A stretch of 64,000 nt of DNA from Polyangia bacterium (GTDB lineage Bacteria > Myxococcota_A > Polyangia > Nannocystales > Nannocystaceae): assembly GCA_030424595.1 (NCBI GenBank), contig JAUHWG010000013.1:1-64000 (forward strand), given 5' to 3'. Below are positions 1 to 7,130 of the stretch, in pieces. The notes beneath the pieces were generated by a model. It saw only the letters and a program-made list of their open reading frames with translations, made no database searches and was not told the origin of the DNA. Made by a program: the position numbers and the translations under genes. Positions within the stretch are counted from its first letter, which is position 1; each line of letters opens with the position of its first letter.

Positions 1-269
1 TGGGAGGACCCGCGTCCGCGAGGGACCCGCCTCGTCGCCCCTCGCCCGCCCGCCTACAGCCCCCAAGCTCCGCCCCTCGCCAAGCACGAGGTGAGCGCTC
101 ACCCACACGAATGCAGCCGAAGCGCAACCCCCCGTGTCACTGACGGTTCTACGCGGGTTGTCTAGGACGCCTCACAGCAGCGCTTATTTCAGGCCTAGGA
201 TCCTGTGGCAAGAGTCGACACGACCTCTCGCTGCCGCTCTCCTCGCCCTCTCGGCCGCGCCGAGATCGA
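1..269. other. gene-free left edge
   Basis: No convincing gene is seen. The open frames here lack coding character, and the stretch only holds the downstream side of the cysteine desulfurase gene. No clear terminator hairpin with a T-run is visible. Confidence 0.5.
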
Positions 270-1421
270 TCAGTTCAGCTCGGTCAGCGCCCGCCAGCCC
301 CGGACGAGGGCGTCACTCGCCCGGATGATCGCGTCGCGATCGGTGCCCCGCCCGAGGCTCAGGCGGAGCGCCCCCGCGGCGAGCTCCGGCGGGAGCCCCA
401 TCGCCCCGAGCACACCGACCGCGACGGGCTGATCGCTGTGGCAGGCGGAGCCGACCGAGGCCGCTACCGCCGGCGAGCGGGCCAGGACCTCAGGCCCGCG
501 GACCCCGGGGAGGCAGACATGAAGAGTGTTGGGGAGCGAGTGGGCGGCGGGGATCGTCCGGTAGATCCCCGGGATCTTCGCCGCGAGGCGACCCCAGAGC
601 AGCTCGCGCAGCTTCTCCTGGCGGGCCGCCTCGCCCGCGAGGGTCCGCCGGGCGAGGGCCGCCGCCGCGCCGAAGCCGACGATCAGCGCCACAGGCTCGG
701 TCCCCGGGCGAAGGCCCCGCTCCTGTCCGCCGCCGAAGAGCCGCGGCCGGAGGCGGAGCTCACCGCGACAGTAGAGCGCGCCGACGCCCGCGGGCCCGTA
801 GAGCTTGTGGCTGACGACAGTGAGGAGATCGACCCCGAGCGCCCCGACGTCGACCGGGATCTTCCCCACCGCTTGAGCGCCGTCGCTGTGGACGATCGCG
901 CCCGGTGTCCGCCCGCGGACGAGCTGCGCCAGCTCGGCCACCGGCTGGATCGCTCCTGTCTCGTTTTGCGCGGTGATCACCGAGAGCAGATCGACCCGGG
1001 CGTGCTCGCCGAGGATCGCCTCGACCTCGGAGACCGCCACCCGTCCGTCGGCGGCCACCGGCAGGCTCGTGATCGTCCAGCCGCGCTCGCCCAACGCCTC
1101 CGCGGTCGCGCTGACAGCCGGGTGCTCGACCGCCGAGATCAGCACATGAGCGGGGCCGGGGACGGAGCCGAAGAGGGCGAGGTTGTCCGCCTCGGTGCCG
1201 CCGCCGGTGAAGAAGATCTCCTCCGGCGCAGCCCCGATCAGCGCTGCGATCTCCCCCCGCGCCTCGGCGACGGCCGCCGCCGCCGCCCGACCGTAGCTGT
1301 GGCCGCTCGACGGGTTTCCCCAGCGCTCGCCCAGCCACGGGAGCATCGCCTCGCGGACGTCGGCGTGCACCGGCGTGGTCGCGTTGTAGTCGAGGTAGAT
1401 CTGCGGAGCGTCGTCGCGCAC
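270..1421 (-). CDS. cysteine desulfurase (NifS/IscS-like)
   Basis: PLP-dependent class V aminotransferase-fold enzyme that removes sulfur from cysteine and passes it on as a persulfide for Fe-S cluster or thio-cofactor assembly. The 383-residue length is typical. Visible signatures are the N-terminal YLDYNATTPV, the GGGTEADN cofactor-site motif (about 73-80), the PLP lysine K206 in SHKLYGP, and the mobile-loop cysteine C327 in VGSACHSD. The start is GTG. There is no Shine-Dalgarno, but TAGCGT lies 6 nt upstream, which fits a leaderless start. No isc/suf partner genes are adjacent, so the specific pathway (IscS, NifS or another dedicated role) is not resolved. Confidence 0.93.
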   Translation of the reverse strand: MRDDAPQIYLDYNATTPVHADVREAMLPWLGERWGNPSSGHSYGRAAAAAVAEARGEIAALIGAAPEEIFFTGGGTEADNLALFGSVPGPAHVLISAVEHPAVSATAEALGERGWTITSLPVAADGRVAVSEVEAILGEHARVDLLSVITAQNETGAIQPVAELAQLVRGRTPGAIVHSDGAQAVGKIPVDVGALGVDLLTVVSHKLYGPAGVGALYCRGELRLRPRLFGGGQERGLRPGTEPVALIVGFGAAAALARRTLAGEAARQEKLRELLWGRLAAKIPGIYRTIPAAHSLPNTLHVCLPGVRGPEVLARSPAVAASVGSACHSDQPVAVGVLGAMGLPPELAAGALRLSLGRGTDRDAIIRASDALVRGWRALTELN

Positions 1422-1427
1422 CGGGAC

Positions 1428-1433
1428 ACGCTA
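1428..1433 (-). promoter_or_regulatory. -10-like TAGCGT, leaderless start of cysteine desulfurase
   Basis: TAGCGT ends 6 nt before the GTG at 1421. The spacing would place transcription initiation at or next to the start codon. No -35 consensus is evident. Confidence 0.5.
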
Positions 1434-1531
1434 CATGAGGGCTCCTCGCCGAGAAAAGGGCGAGGACTGGGAGCACGATCACCCCGAGGACTCCCCCCAC
1501 GCGCGAGCTCGCCGCGCTTTCACCACAGCCC

Positions 1532-2341
1532 CTAGTCGATCGCGTCGGAGATACCGCGGGCGACCACCTCGATCCGCTCGCGCTGCACTCGTGCGCTGCA
1601 GACCAGGTACGACACGGAGGTCAGCAGAGCCCCGGCGCTGAACCAGAGCACCTCGAGCAGGCCATCGCCGAGACGCTCGACCAGAGGGGAGATCTCTCCG
1701 ACATGGGAGACCGCCACGCCGAGCAGGATCAGCAGCAGGGCGAGCTTGGCCTTCGCCTTGAGAACCGTCATGCGAAGATCGCGGGTCAGCTCGACCGACA
1801 CCGCCAGCGCCTGCAGCGGGCCCCCTCGGCGACAAAAGGCGACCGCGGTCGCCTGCGAGAAGGCGGAGGAGACCCCCAGGGCGATGATCACCGTCGCCAG
1901 CAGCAACAGCGACGCGTACTCGCCGGCATGGTCCGCCGCGAGCAGCCCGAGGCTGACGATCCCCGCGACCGCGAGGACGCGCAGGAGGATCACCGCCGCC
2001 ATCACCGGAAATCGGCGGATCGCGCGGAAGACCATCTGCAACGGCCTCGAAGGGCGCCCGGCGAGGGCGTGCGCGGAGATCCCGAGGAGCGCTGATTCGC
2101 CGAGCAGGCCGGCGACCCAAGGCACGCCGAGCCCCTGCGCCAGCCCCCATGGCCCGCTGAAGTCGGGCTCTCCGAGCCACCAGGTCGGCAGGAGCGCCAA
2201 CGCGCCGAGGCCGAGCACCGCCACCCAACGCTCCCGGAGGATCTGAAAGGTACAGGCGACCCAAGCGGTGCTGTCGAGTCGGGGCCGCCCCCGCCCGGAG
2301 GTGATCCGCAGAACATGAAGCGACCTCGACGCAGCAACCAC
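1532..2341 (-). CDS. polytopic membrane protein, unknown function
   Basis: A 269-residue protein with about five to six hydrophobic helices: one just after the N-terminal LRERW, then alternating helices to near the C-terminus. Loops such as GRPSRPLQMVFRAIRRFP and SVELTRDLRMTVLKAKAK are Arg/Lys-rich and probably cytoplasmic. I recognise no family, although the layout resembles the loosely defined bacterial 'YIP1/DUF975-like' membrane proteins. The frame stays open to 2743, but that extension is the shadow of the opposite-strand lipoprotein. GTG at 2341 is preferred because TACTAT ends 7 nt upstream, the same arrangement as other genes here. An ATG at 2395 is the alternative. Confidence 0.7.
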   Translation of the reverse strand: MVAASRSLHVLRITSGRGRPRLDSTAWVACTFQILRERWVAVLGLGALALLPTWWLGEPDFSGPWGLAQGLGVPWVAGLLGESALLGISAHALAGRPSRPLQMVFRAIRRFPVMAAVILLRVLAVAGIVSLGLLAADHAGEYASLLLLATVIIALGVSSAFSQATAVAFCRRGGPLQALAVSVELTRDLRMTVLKAKAKLALLLILLGVAVSHVGEISPLVERLGDGLLEVLWFSAGALLTSVSYLVCSARVQRERIEVVARGISDAID

Positions 2342-2348
2342 GGTGAGG

Positions 2349-2354
2349 ATAGTA
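2349..2354 (-). promoter_or_regulatory. -10-like TACTAT, 7 nt before GTG
   Basis: TACTAT on the minus strand ends 7 nt before the GTG at 2341. Together with TATCCT on the plus strand at 2381-2386 it forms a compact divergent promoter region. Confidence 0.5.
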
Positions 2355-2380
2355 CCAAGCCCCCTGCGGCTCGACCGCGC

Positions 2381-2386
2381 TATCCT
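2381..2386 (+). promoter_or_regulatory. -10-like TATCCT upstream of lipoprotein
   Basis: TATCCT ends 7 nt before the ATG at 2394. It either starts a leaderless message at that ATG, or drives a message with a leader of about 150 nt if the true start is the TTG at 2547. Confidence 0.45.
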
Positions 2387-2393
2387 CCCGTCC

Positions 2394-3101
2394 ATGCTCC
2401 TCCGACATCGACGCGACACGCGGATCGCCGTCCGAGCACCCGCGGGCTCTGATGACGGGCTCTTCGGCCCCCGCACCTTTGGCTCTGGCTGTGGACCTGG
2501 CGCAGTCTCGGCGGACCGGACACGAGCACACCGGAGCCCGGCCGGCTTGCGCCGAGGATTGCTCAGCGCGGGCCTCGGACTGGCGCTCGCCTGCGGCTCG
2601 GAGCCGGCCCCAGCCTCGGGCGAGAAGGACAACACGGCGGCCAAGGCCGACGACGCCAAGGCCGACGACGCCAAGGCCGACGACGCCAAGGCCGACGCCG
2701 ACGCCAAGGGTGACAAGGCCGGCGAGGCCTTCGCCACGCCCACCGCGAAGCCTCCGCCCCCCCCGACCGGCTCCTACCTCCACGAGAAGAGCGCGCTCTT
2801 CATCCAGCGCTGCACCGCCGAGCATCCCTGCGAGAAGAAGCTCCAGCCCGAGGGCGAGGCGCACTGCCGCACCTACTCGCTCGGCGCCTACAAAGGAGGC
2901 TGGCGCCTGCCGACCCTCGAGGAGGCCAAGCTCTTCGCCGGCATCGACGCCCTCGAAGACAAGGACGGCTTCCACTGGACCAGCACCGCCTATGAAGAGG
3001 ATGCGAAGCAGGCGTGGATCGTCGACCCGAAGAGCGGTCAGTCGACGACCGTCCCCCGCGACCGAAAGCCCTTCACCATCCGCTGCGTGTACAAGCCCTG
3101 A
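2394..3101 (+). CDS. lipoprotein with DUF1566-like C-terminal domain
   Basis: A hydrophobic stretch ending in LALAC (about residues 53-68) is a lipobox, followed by an Asp/Ala/Lys linker with tandem KADDA units and a Pro run. The C-terminal domain (roughly the last 100 residues) has the order seen in DUF1566/Lcl proteins: CRTYSLG, GWRLPTLEEA, HWTSTAYEED, AWIVD and a closing RCVY. That family is found on bacterial cell surfaces and its biochemical role is poorly defined. The start is uncertain. ATG 2394 fits the leaderless pattern, but it puts about 50 residues before the signal peptide. TTG 2547 would give a normal lipoprotein signal. Confidence 0.75.
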   Translation: MLLRHRRDTRIAVRAPAGSDDGLFGPRTFGSGCGPGAVSADRTRAHRSPAGLRRGLLSAGLGLALACGSEPAPASGEKDNTAAKADDAKADDAKADDAKADADAKGDKAGEAFATPTAKPPPPPTGSYLHEKSALFIQRCTAEHPCEKKLQPEGEAHCRTYSLGAYKGGWRLPTLEEAKLFAGIDALEDKDGFHWTSTAYEEDAKQAWIVDPKSGQSTTVPRDRKPFTIRCVYKP

Positions 3102-3138
3102 GCCGCGCGTGCTGGTTGAATTGCCGATGAGAGCCGCC

Positions 3139-3144
3139 TACGAT
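3139..3144 (+). promoter_or_regulatory. -10-like TACGAT, leaderless start
   Basis: TACGAT ends 6 nt before the ATG at 3151, with no Shine-Dalgarno between them. Confidence 0.45.
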
Positions 3145-3150
3145 GGGCCC

Positions 3151-3657
3151 ATGCGGGTCGTGCTGGTCGCCGCGCTCCTCCTGTGTGGAGCCTGCCCGCC
3201 GCCGGCGAGCGGCACCGACGGGACCGGCATCGACGACTCCACGGCGACGTCGCCTGGCTCCTCGGGCTCCTCGTCGACCGGGGATGCCTGCGACGGCGCT
3301 AGCGACTGCGATACGGACGGGATCTGCGTCGCGGAGTACATCCCGGAGAGCGACGGACTCGGCGGGGAGCGCGGTCCCGCGCGCTGTGAGAGCCCGGATC
3401 TGTGCATCCAGGCGCTGGACCTCGGGCGCTGGTGTTTCGAGCACCCGAGCTGCTGCGAAGGCCTGCGCTGCCGCGATGTCGACGGGATCTGTGAGGTCCC
3501 CGACTTCGGCGAGGGCACGACCGGCTCCACCGGGACGAGCTCCACCAGCACCGGCACGACGGACGATACCGGCTCCACCGGGACGGGCACGACCGACGAC
3601 ACGGGCTCCACCGGCTCCACCGGCGGCACGGACTCCTCGACTGGAACGGACCCGTAG
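3151..3657 (+). CDS. small Cys-rich lipoprotein with Thr/Ser/Gly tail
   Basis: A 168-residue secreted lipoprotein. The signal peptide RVVLVAALLLCGAC gives a lipobox cysteine near residue 14. A Ser/Thr linker follows, then a compact Cys-rich core (about residues 40-115) with roughly ten cysteines, for example CDGASDCDTDGICV and CCEGLRCRDVDGICE. The last 45 residues are repeats of GSTGT/TTDDTGSTG type. The layout resembles many short myxobacterial surface proteins of unknown function. An upstream in-frame ATG at 3127 exists, but 3151 starts directly at the signal peptide and has the TACGAT box. Confidence 0.75.
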   Translation: MRVVLVAALLLCGACPPPASGTDGTGIDDSTATSPGSSGSSSTGDACDGASDCDTDGICVAEYIPESDGLGGERGPARCESPDLCIQALDLGRWCFEHPSCCEGLRCRDVDGICEVPDFGEGTTGSTGTSSTSTGTTDDTGSTGTGTTDDTGSTGSTGGTDSSTGTDP

Positions 3658-4026
3658 GAGACCCCGAGGGAGGACCGACGGGCGGACCGAGGGAGGACCG
3701 ACGGGCGGACCGAGGCGGACCGACGGGCGGACCGGGGAGGACCGACGGGCGGACCGAGGCGGACCGAGGGAGGACCGACGGGCGGTGCGGGAGCACACGG
3801 GCGCTCCCTCGCGCCCCCGCCCTCTCGCCAGCGACCCCGCCCGCCTCTCCTGTGGCCCCTATGGGGGCCCTCGTCGCCCCCTAGCCCGTGGCCGAAGCCC
3901 CGCGCGCTCTCTTCGTCTTCTCTCTCGGCTCCGCCACCTGCAGTACAGCCCGTTATAGCGGCGTCATGTCGGAGCCACGAGGACCAACGACTCCGCGAGA
4001 GCACACGGGACTCTCGCCACGAGCTG
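3658..4026. other. intergenic region between convergent genes
   Basis: The first third is the tandem repeat block. The rest is C-rich on the top strand and shows no gene that I can support and no clear T-tailed hairpin. Confidence 0.5.
3669..3786. repeat. tandem GACCGACGGGCG-type repeats
   Basis: About ten degenerate tandem copies of a 12-14 bp unit built on GACCGACGGGCG, alternating with AGGGAG and AGGCG spacers, immediately follow the lipoprotein stop codon. All six frames read into low-complexity peptides, so it is treated as non-coding simple-sequence DNA. Confidence 0.8.
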
Positions 4027-4644
4027 CTAGCCGACCCGGTAGTTGTGGGAGAGCCGGGTGTACTTCCCCGCGAGGCCGCGGTGGAACGCCTCGTCTGCGG
4101 CCGTCAGTCGCTTGACCACCCGGCCGGGCACCCCGACCACGAGGCTGCGCGGCGGGATCGTGGTCCCTGCGGTCACCAGCGCAGCCGCGCCGATCACGGA
4201 GCCCTCACCGATCACCGCCCCGTCGAGGATCGTCGCCTGGATCCCGACGAGGGTCCCGGCCCCGACCTCGGCCCCGTGAACCACCGCCCGATGACCGATA
4301 ACGACCTCCTCATGGATCACCACCGGGTCGTCGTCGCCCAGGTGGATGACCGCGCCGTCCTGGACGTTTGAGCGCGCACCGATCTCGATCCGATGGACGT
4401 CCCCGCGAAGCACGCAGCCGTACCAAATACTGACGTCATCGGCGAGCCTCACATCCCCGACGATCGCCGCCCCAGGGGCTATCCGGACCCGTTCTCCAAA
4501 GATCGGCAGGTGGCCGAGATAGCGCTCGATGACCGCCCCCGGGTGACGAGCGCGGAGCTCGACCAGTCTCTCTTCGAGCACCTCGAAGCCCACCGGCGGA
4601 GCCTCCACCCGGGGCACTGAAGTAACGACCGTGCGCGAGACCAT
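4027..4644 (-). CDS. gamma-carbonic anhydrase-like hexapeptide-repeat protein
   Basis: A 205-residue left-handed beta-helix protein of the YrdA/CaiE/gamma-class carbonic anhydrase group. Hexapeptide repeats run from about residue 50 to 165. The three histidines expected to bind metal across the trimer interface are present: H101 in VQDGAVIH, H118 in VVIGH and H123 in VVHG. That supports a metal-binding, possibly carbonic-anhydrase-type enzyme, but many relatives lack proven activity. About 25 extra N-terminal residues precede the usual family start. ATG 4644 is chosen because TATCGT lies 6 nt upstream. Confidence 0.88.
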   Translation of the reverse strand: MVSRTVVTSVPRVEAPPVGFEVLEERLVELRARHPGAVIERYLGHLPIFGERVRIAPGAAIVGDVRLADDVSIWYGCVLRGDVHRIEIGARSNVQDGAVIHLGDDDPVVIHEEVVIGHRAVVHGAEVGAGTLVGIQATILDGAVIGEGSVIGAAALVTAGTTIPPRSLVVGVPGRVVKRLTAADEAFHRGLAGKYTRLSHNYRVG

Positions 4645-4650
4645 GGCCGG

Positions 4651-4656
4651 ACGATA
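4651..4656 (-). promoter_or_regulatory. -10-like TATCGT, leaderless start
   Basis: TATCGT ends 6 nt before the ATG at 4644. Confidence 0.5.
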
Positions 4657-4713
4657 GCGCAGCAGTGTCGACCGGGCTTGCCTTCGATGCGGTGATTCGC
4701 GTAGATAATCCGA

Positions 4714-7128
4714 GTGGCAACGAGGCGTTCCAAGACCGCTAAGAAGACCTCAACTTCGAGCTCCCGCGTAAGCGCGAAGAAGAAGTCGACCAAGAAGAAG
4801 GCCGCCAAGAAGGCGACCAAGAAGAAGGCGACCAAGAAGAAGGCCGCCAAGAAGGCGACCAAGAAGAAGGCGACCAAGAAGAAGGCCGCCAAGAAGGCGA
4901 CCAAGAAGAAGGCCGCCAAGAAGGCGACCACGAAGGCGACCAAGAAGAAGGCCGCCAAGAAGGCGACCAAGAAGAAGGCCGCCAAGAAGGCGACCAAGAA
5001 GAAGGCCGCCAAGAAGGCGACCAAGAAGAAGGTCGCCAAGAAGGCGACCAAGAAGAAGGCCGCCAAGAAGAAGGTCGCCAAGAAGGCGACCAAGAAGAAG
5101 GTCGCCAAGAAGGCGACCAAGAAGAAGGCCGCCAAGAAGGCGACCAAGAAGAAGGCCGCCAAGAAGGCGACCAAGAAGAAGGTCGCCAAGAAGGCGACCA
5201 AGAAGAAGGTCGCTAAGAAGGCGACCAAGAAGAAGGTCGCTAAGAAAGTGACGAAGAAGCCCGCCGCCAAAAAGGCGACCAAGAAGAAGGTCGCCAAGAA
5301 GTCTGCCGCCAAGAAGGCAGTCAAGAAGCCCGCTGCTAAGAAGCCCGCTGCCAAGAAGCCCGCTGCCAAGAAGCCCGCTGCCAAGAAGCCCGCTGCTAAG
5401 AAGCCCGCTGCCAAGAAGCCCGCTGCTAAGAAGCCCGCTGCTAAGAAGCCCGCCGCCAAGAAGCCCGCCGCCAAGAAGCCCGCCAAAGCGGTCGAGGTCG
5501 AGGCCGAGGTCGAGGTGAGCGAAGGCGCAGCCGAGGCCGCCGAGGCTCCCAAGGACGAGGCGGCGCCTGCGACGAGCGCCCCCGAGACCCCGGCCGCCAC
5601 TGAGACACCTGCTCCGAAGAAGTCCAAGCCTATCTCAGACGACGAACACATGATCTCGCTCGACCTCTCGAGCGTCCTTCAGGTCGCGAGCCTCGACGAG
5701 ACCGAGCAAGCCCCCGCACGGGCCCACTCCTCGGTTCTCGCCGCCTTGGAGGAGGACTACGAGGAGCCCCATGTGGAGGTCCCGCAGTCCCTCTCCGTCG
5801 AGTCGGCGCGCGCCCTGATCGCGCGACTGCAGCAGGCGGCTCAATTCGGAGATGACAGCCTCGAGGAGCTTCCGCGGCTCCTCCAGCGGATCGAAGGAGT
5901 CCGCGATCCGAGCCTCCTCCCGGAGCTGCTCGGCCTCTTCGAGGACAGCGATCCCTACGGGATCTACTGGAACATCCTCTACGTCCTCGAGAATTTCCCG
6001 GACGAGCAGTACCTGAGCGCGCTCCTCGAAGCCCTCCCCGCCCTCCACGCCCGAGCCCCCGGTTGGGCCGAGACCTGCGTGATCCGCGTCCTCAACACGC
6101 GGGGCGATCCCGACGACTGCACCGCGACCTTTGAGCGGATCGTCAAGGCATCGCAGAATGACAACCAAGAGCTGGTGATCAAGCTCCTCGGCGAGATGCT
6201 CCACGATCCGGAGAGCGATCTCGACAACCAACAGATCCAGTGCGTCGAGGAGATGCTCCTCGCCCTCGGTGGGACGATCCTCGAGGAGGAGATCGCGTCG
6301 ACGCCCGAGGAGCCCGCCGCGGAGGCTCCTGCTGCGGCTGCTCCCACGGCGGCCGCGCCGACCGCAGCAAAGGCACCCACGCCTCCTGCCGCGCCCGCTC
6401 CCGCTGCTCCGGTTACTCCCGCTCCGGTTGCTGCCGCTCCGGCTCCCGCCGCTCCGGCTCCCGCCGCTCCGGCTCCCGCCGCTCCGGTTGCTGCCGCTCC
6501 GGCTCCCGCCGCCCCGGTTGCTGCCGCTCCGGTTACTCCCGCTCCGGTTGCTACCGCTCCGGCTCCTGCCGCTCCGGCTCCTGCCGCTCCGGTTGCTACC
6601 GCTCCGACTCCTGCCGCTCCCGCTCCGGTTGCTACCGCTCCCGCTCCCGCTGCTCCGGTTGCTACCGCTCCCGCTCCTGCCGCCCCGGCTCCCGCTCCGG
6701 TTGCTGCGGCCCCGGCTCCCGCCGCTCCCGCTCCGGTTGCTGCCACTCCGGCTCCCGCTGCTCCCGCTCCGGTTGTCGCCACTCCGGCTCCCGCCGCTCC
6801 CGCTCCGGTTGCTGCTCCCGCTGCCCCGGCTCCAGTAGCTCCGGCTCCCGTCGCTGCTGCTCCTGCCGCTCCCGCTCCTGCCGCTCCCGTCACTCCGGCT
6901 GCTGTTGCTGCCGCGGCTCCCGCTTCAGTGGAGGCCGCTCCGGCTCCTGCCTCTCCGGCCCCGGCCGCGCAGGCCCCGGCCGCTCCGACTCCGGCCTCTC
7001 AGGCGCAGACTGCCGCGACAGCAGAGCCGATCACGGCTCCGACCCCTGCGGTCCACGCTGACGCTGACGCCGCGACCGCGACCCCTCCAGCGTCGATCGA
7101 GGGCGACTCCTCGGGAGATAATCACTAA
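4714..7128 (+). CDS. histone-H1-like Lys/Ala repeat protein with HEAT-like core and Pro/Ala tail
   Basis: An 804-residue three-part protein. Residues about 20-257 are almost entirely KKATKKKAAK-type repeats that change to AAKKP repeats, like the C-terminal tail of histone H1 and bacterial H1 homologues (HctB, AlgP-like); they should bind DNA non-specifically. After an acidic linker, residues about 300-525 form an alpha-helical domain with HEAT-like pairs, including SLLPELLGLFED, GIYWNILYVLENFP and CVIRVLN, similar in flavour to Imm30-type helical domains. Residues about 530-740 are a Pro/Ala/Val low-complexity tail. The start is GTG 4714 with TAGATA 6 nt before it. The Lon-like gene starts 2 bp downstream, so the two are probably co-transcribed. 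A chromatin-organising or DNA-tethered adaptor role is inference. Confidence 0.8.
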   Translation: MATRRSKTAKKTSTSSSRVSAKKKSTKKKAAKKATKKKATKKKAAKKATKKKATKKKAAKKATKKKAAKKATTKATKKKAAKKATKKKAAKKATKKKAAKKATKKKVAKKATKKKAAKKKVAKKATKKKVAKKATKKKAAKKATKKKAAKKATKKKVAKKATKKKVAKKATKKKVAKKVTKKPAAKKATKKKVAKKSAAKKAVKKPAAKKPAAKKPAAKKPAAKKPAAKKPAAKKPAAKKPAAKKPAAKKPAAKKPAKAVEVEAEVEVSEGAAEAAEAPKDEAAPATSAPETPAATETPAPKKSKPISDDEHMISLDLSSVLQVASLDETEQAPARAHSSVLAALEEDYEEPHVEVPQSLSVESARALIARLQQAAQFGDDSLEELPRLLQRIEGVRDPSLLPELLGLFEDSDPYGIYWNILYVLENFPDEQYLSALLEALPALHARAPGWAETCVIRVLNTRGDPDDCTATFERIVKASQNDNQELVIKLLGEMLHDPESDLDNQQIQCVEEMLLALGGTILEEEIASTPEEPAAEAPAAAAPTAAAPTAAKAPTPPAAPAPAAPVTPAPVAAAPAPAAPAPAAPAPAAPVAAAPAPAAPVAAAPVTPAPVATAPAPAAPAPAAPVATAPTPAAPAPVATAPAPAAPVATAPAPAAPAPAPVAAAPAPAAPAPVAATPAPAAPAPVVATPAPAAPAPVAAPAAPAPVAPAPVAAAPAAPAPAAPVTPAAVAAAAPASVEAAPAPASPAPAAQAPAAPTPASQAQTAATAEPITAPTPAVHADADAATATPPASIEGDSSGDNH
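4795..5485 (+). repeat. in-frame Lys/Ala-coding tandem repeats
   Basis: Long tandem array of AAG/GCC/ACC codons encoding KKATKKKAA and later AAKKP units. Some DNA stretches are nearly identical, so the copy number is expected to vary between strains. Confidence 0.9.
6391..6960 (+). repeat. in-frame Pro/Ala/Val-coding repeats
   Basis: Degenerate array of GCTCC(G/C)GTTGCT and GCTCCGGCTCC units encoding APVAAAPAPAAP-like tracts, forming the flexible C-terminal third of the H1-like protein. Confidence 0.85.
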
Positions 7129-7130
7129 CC

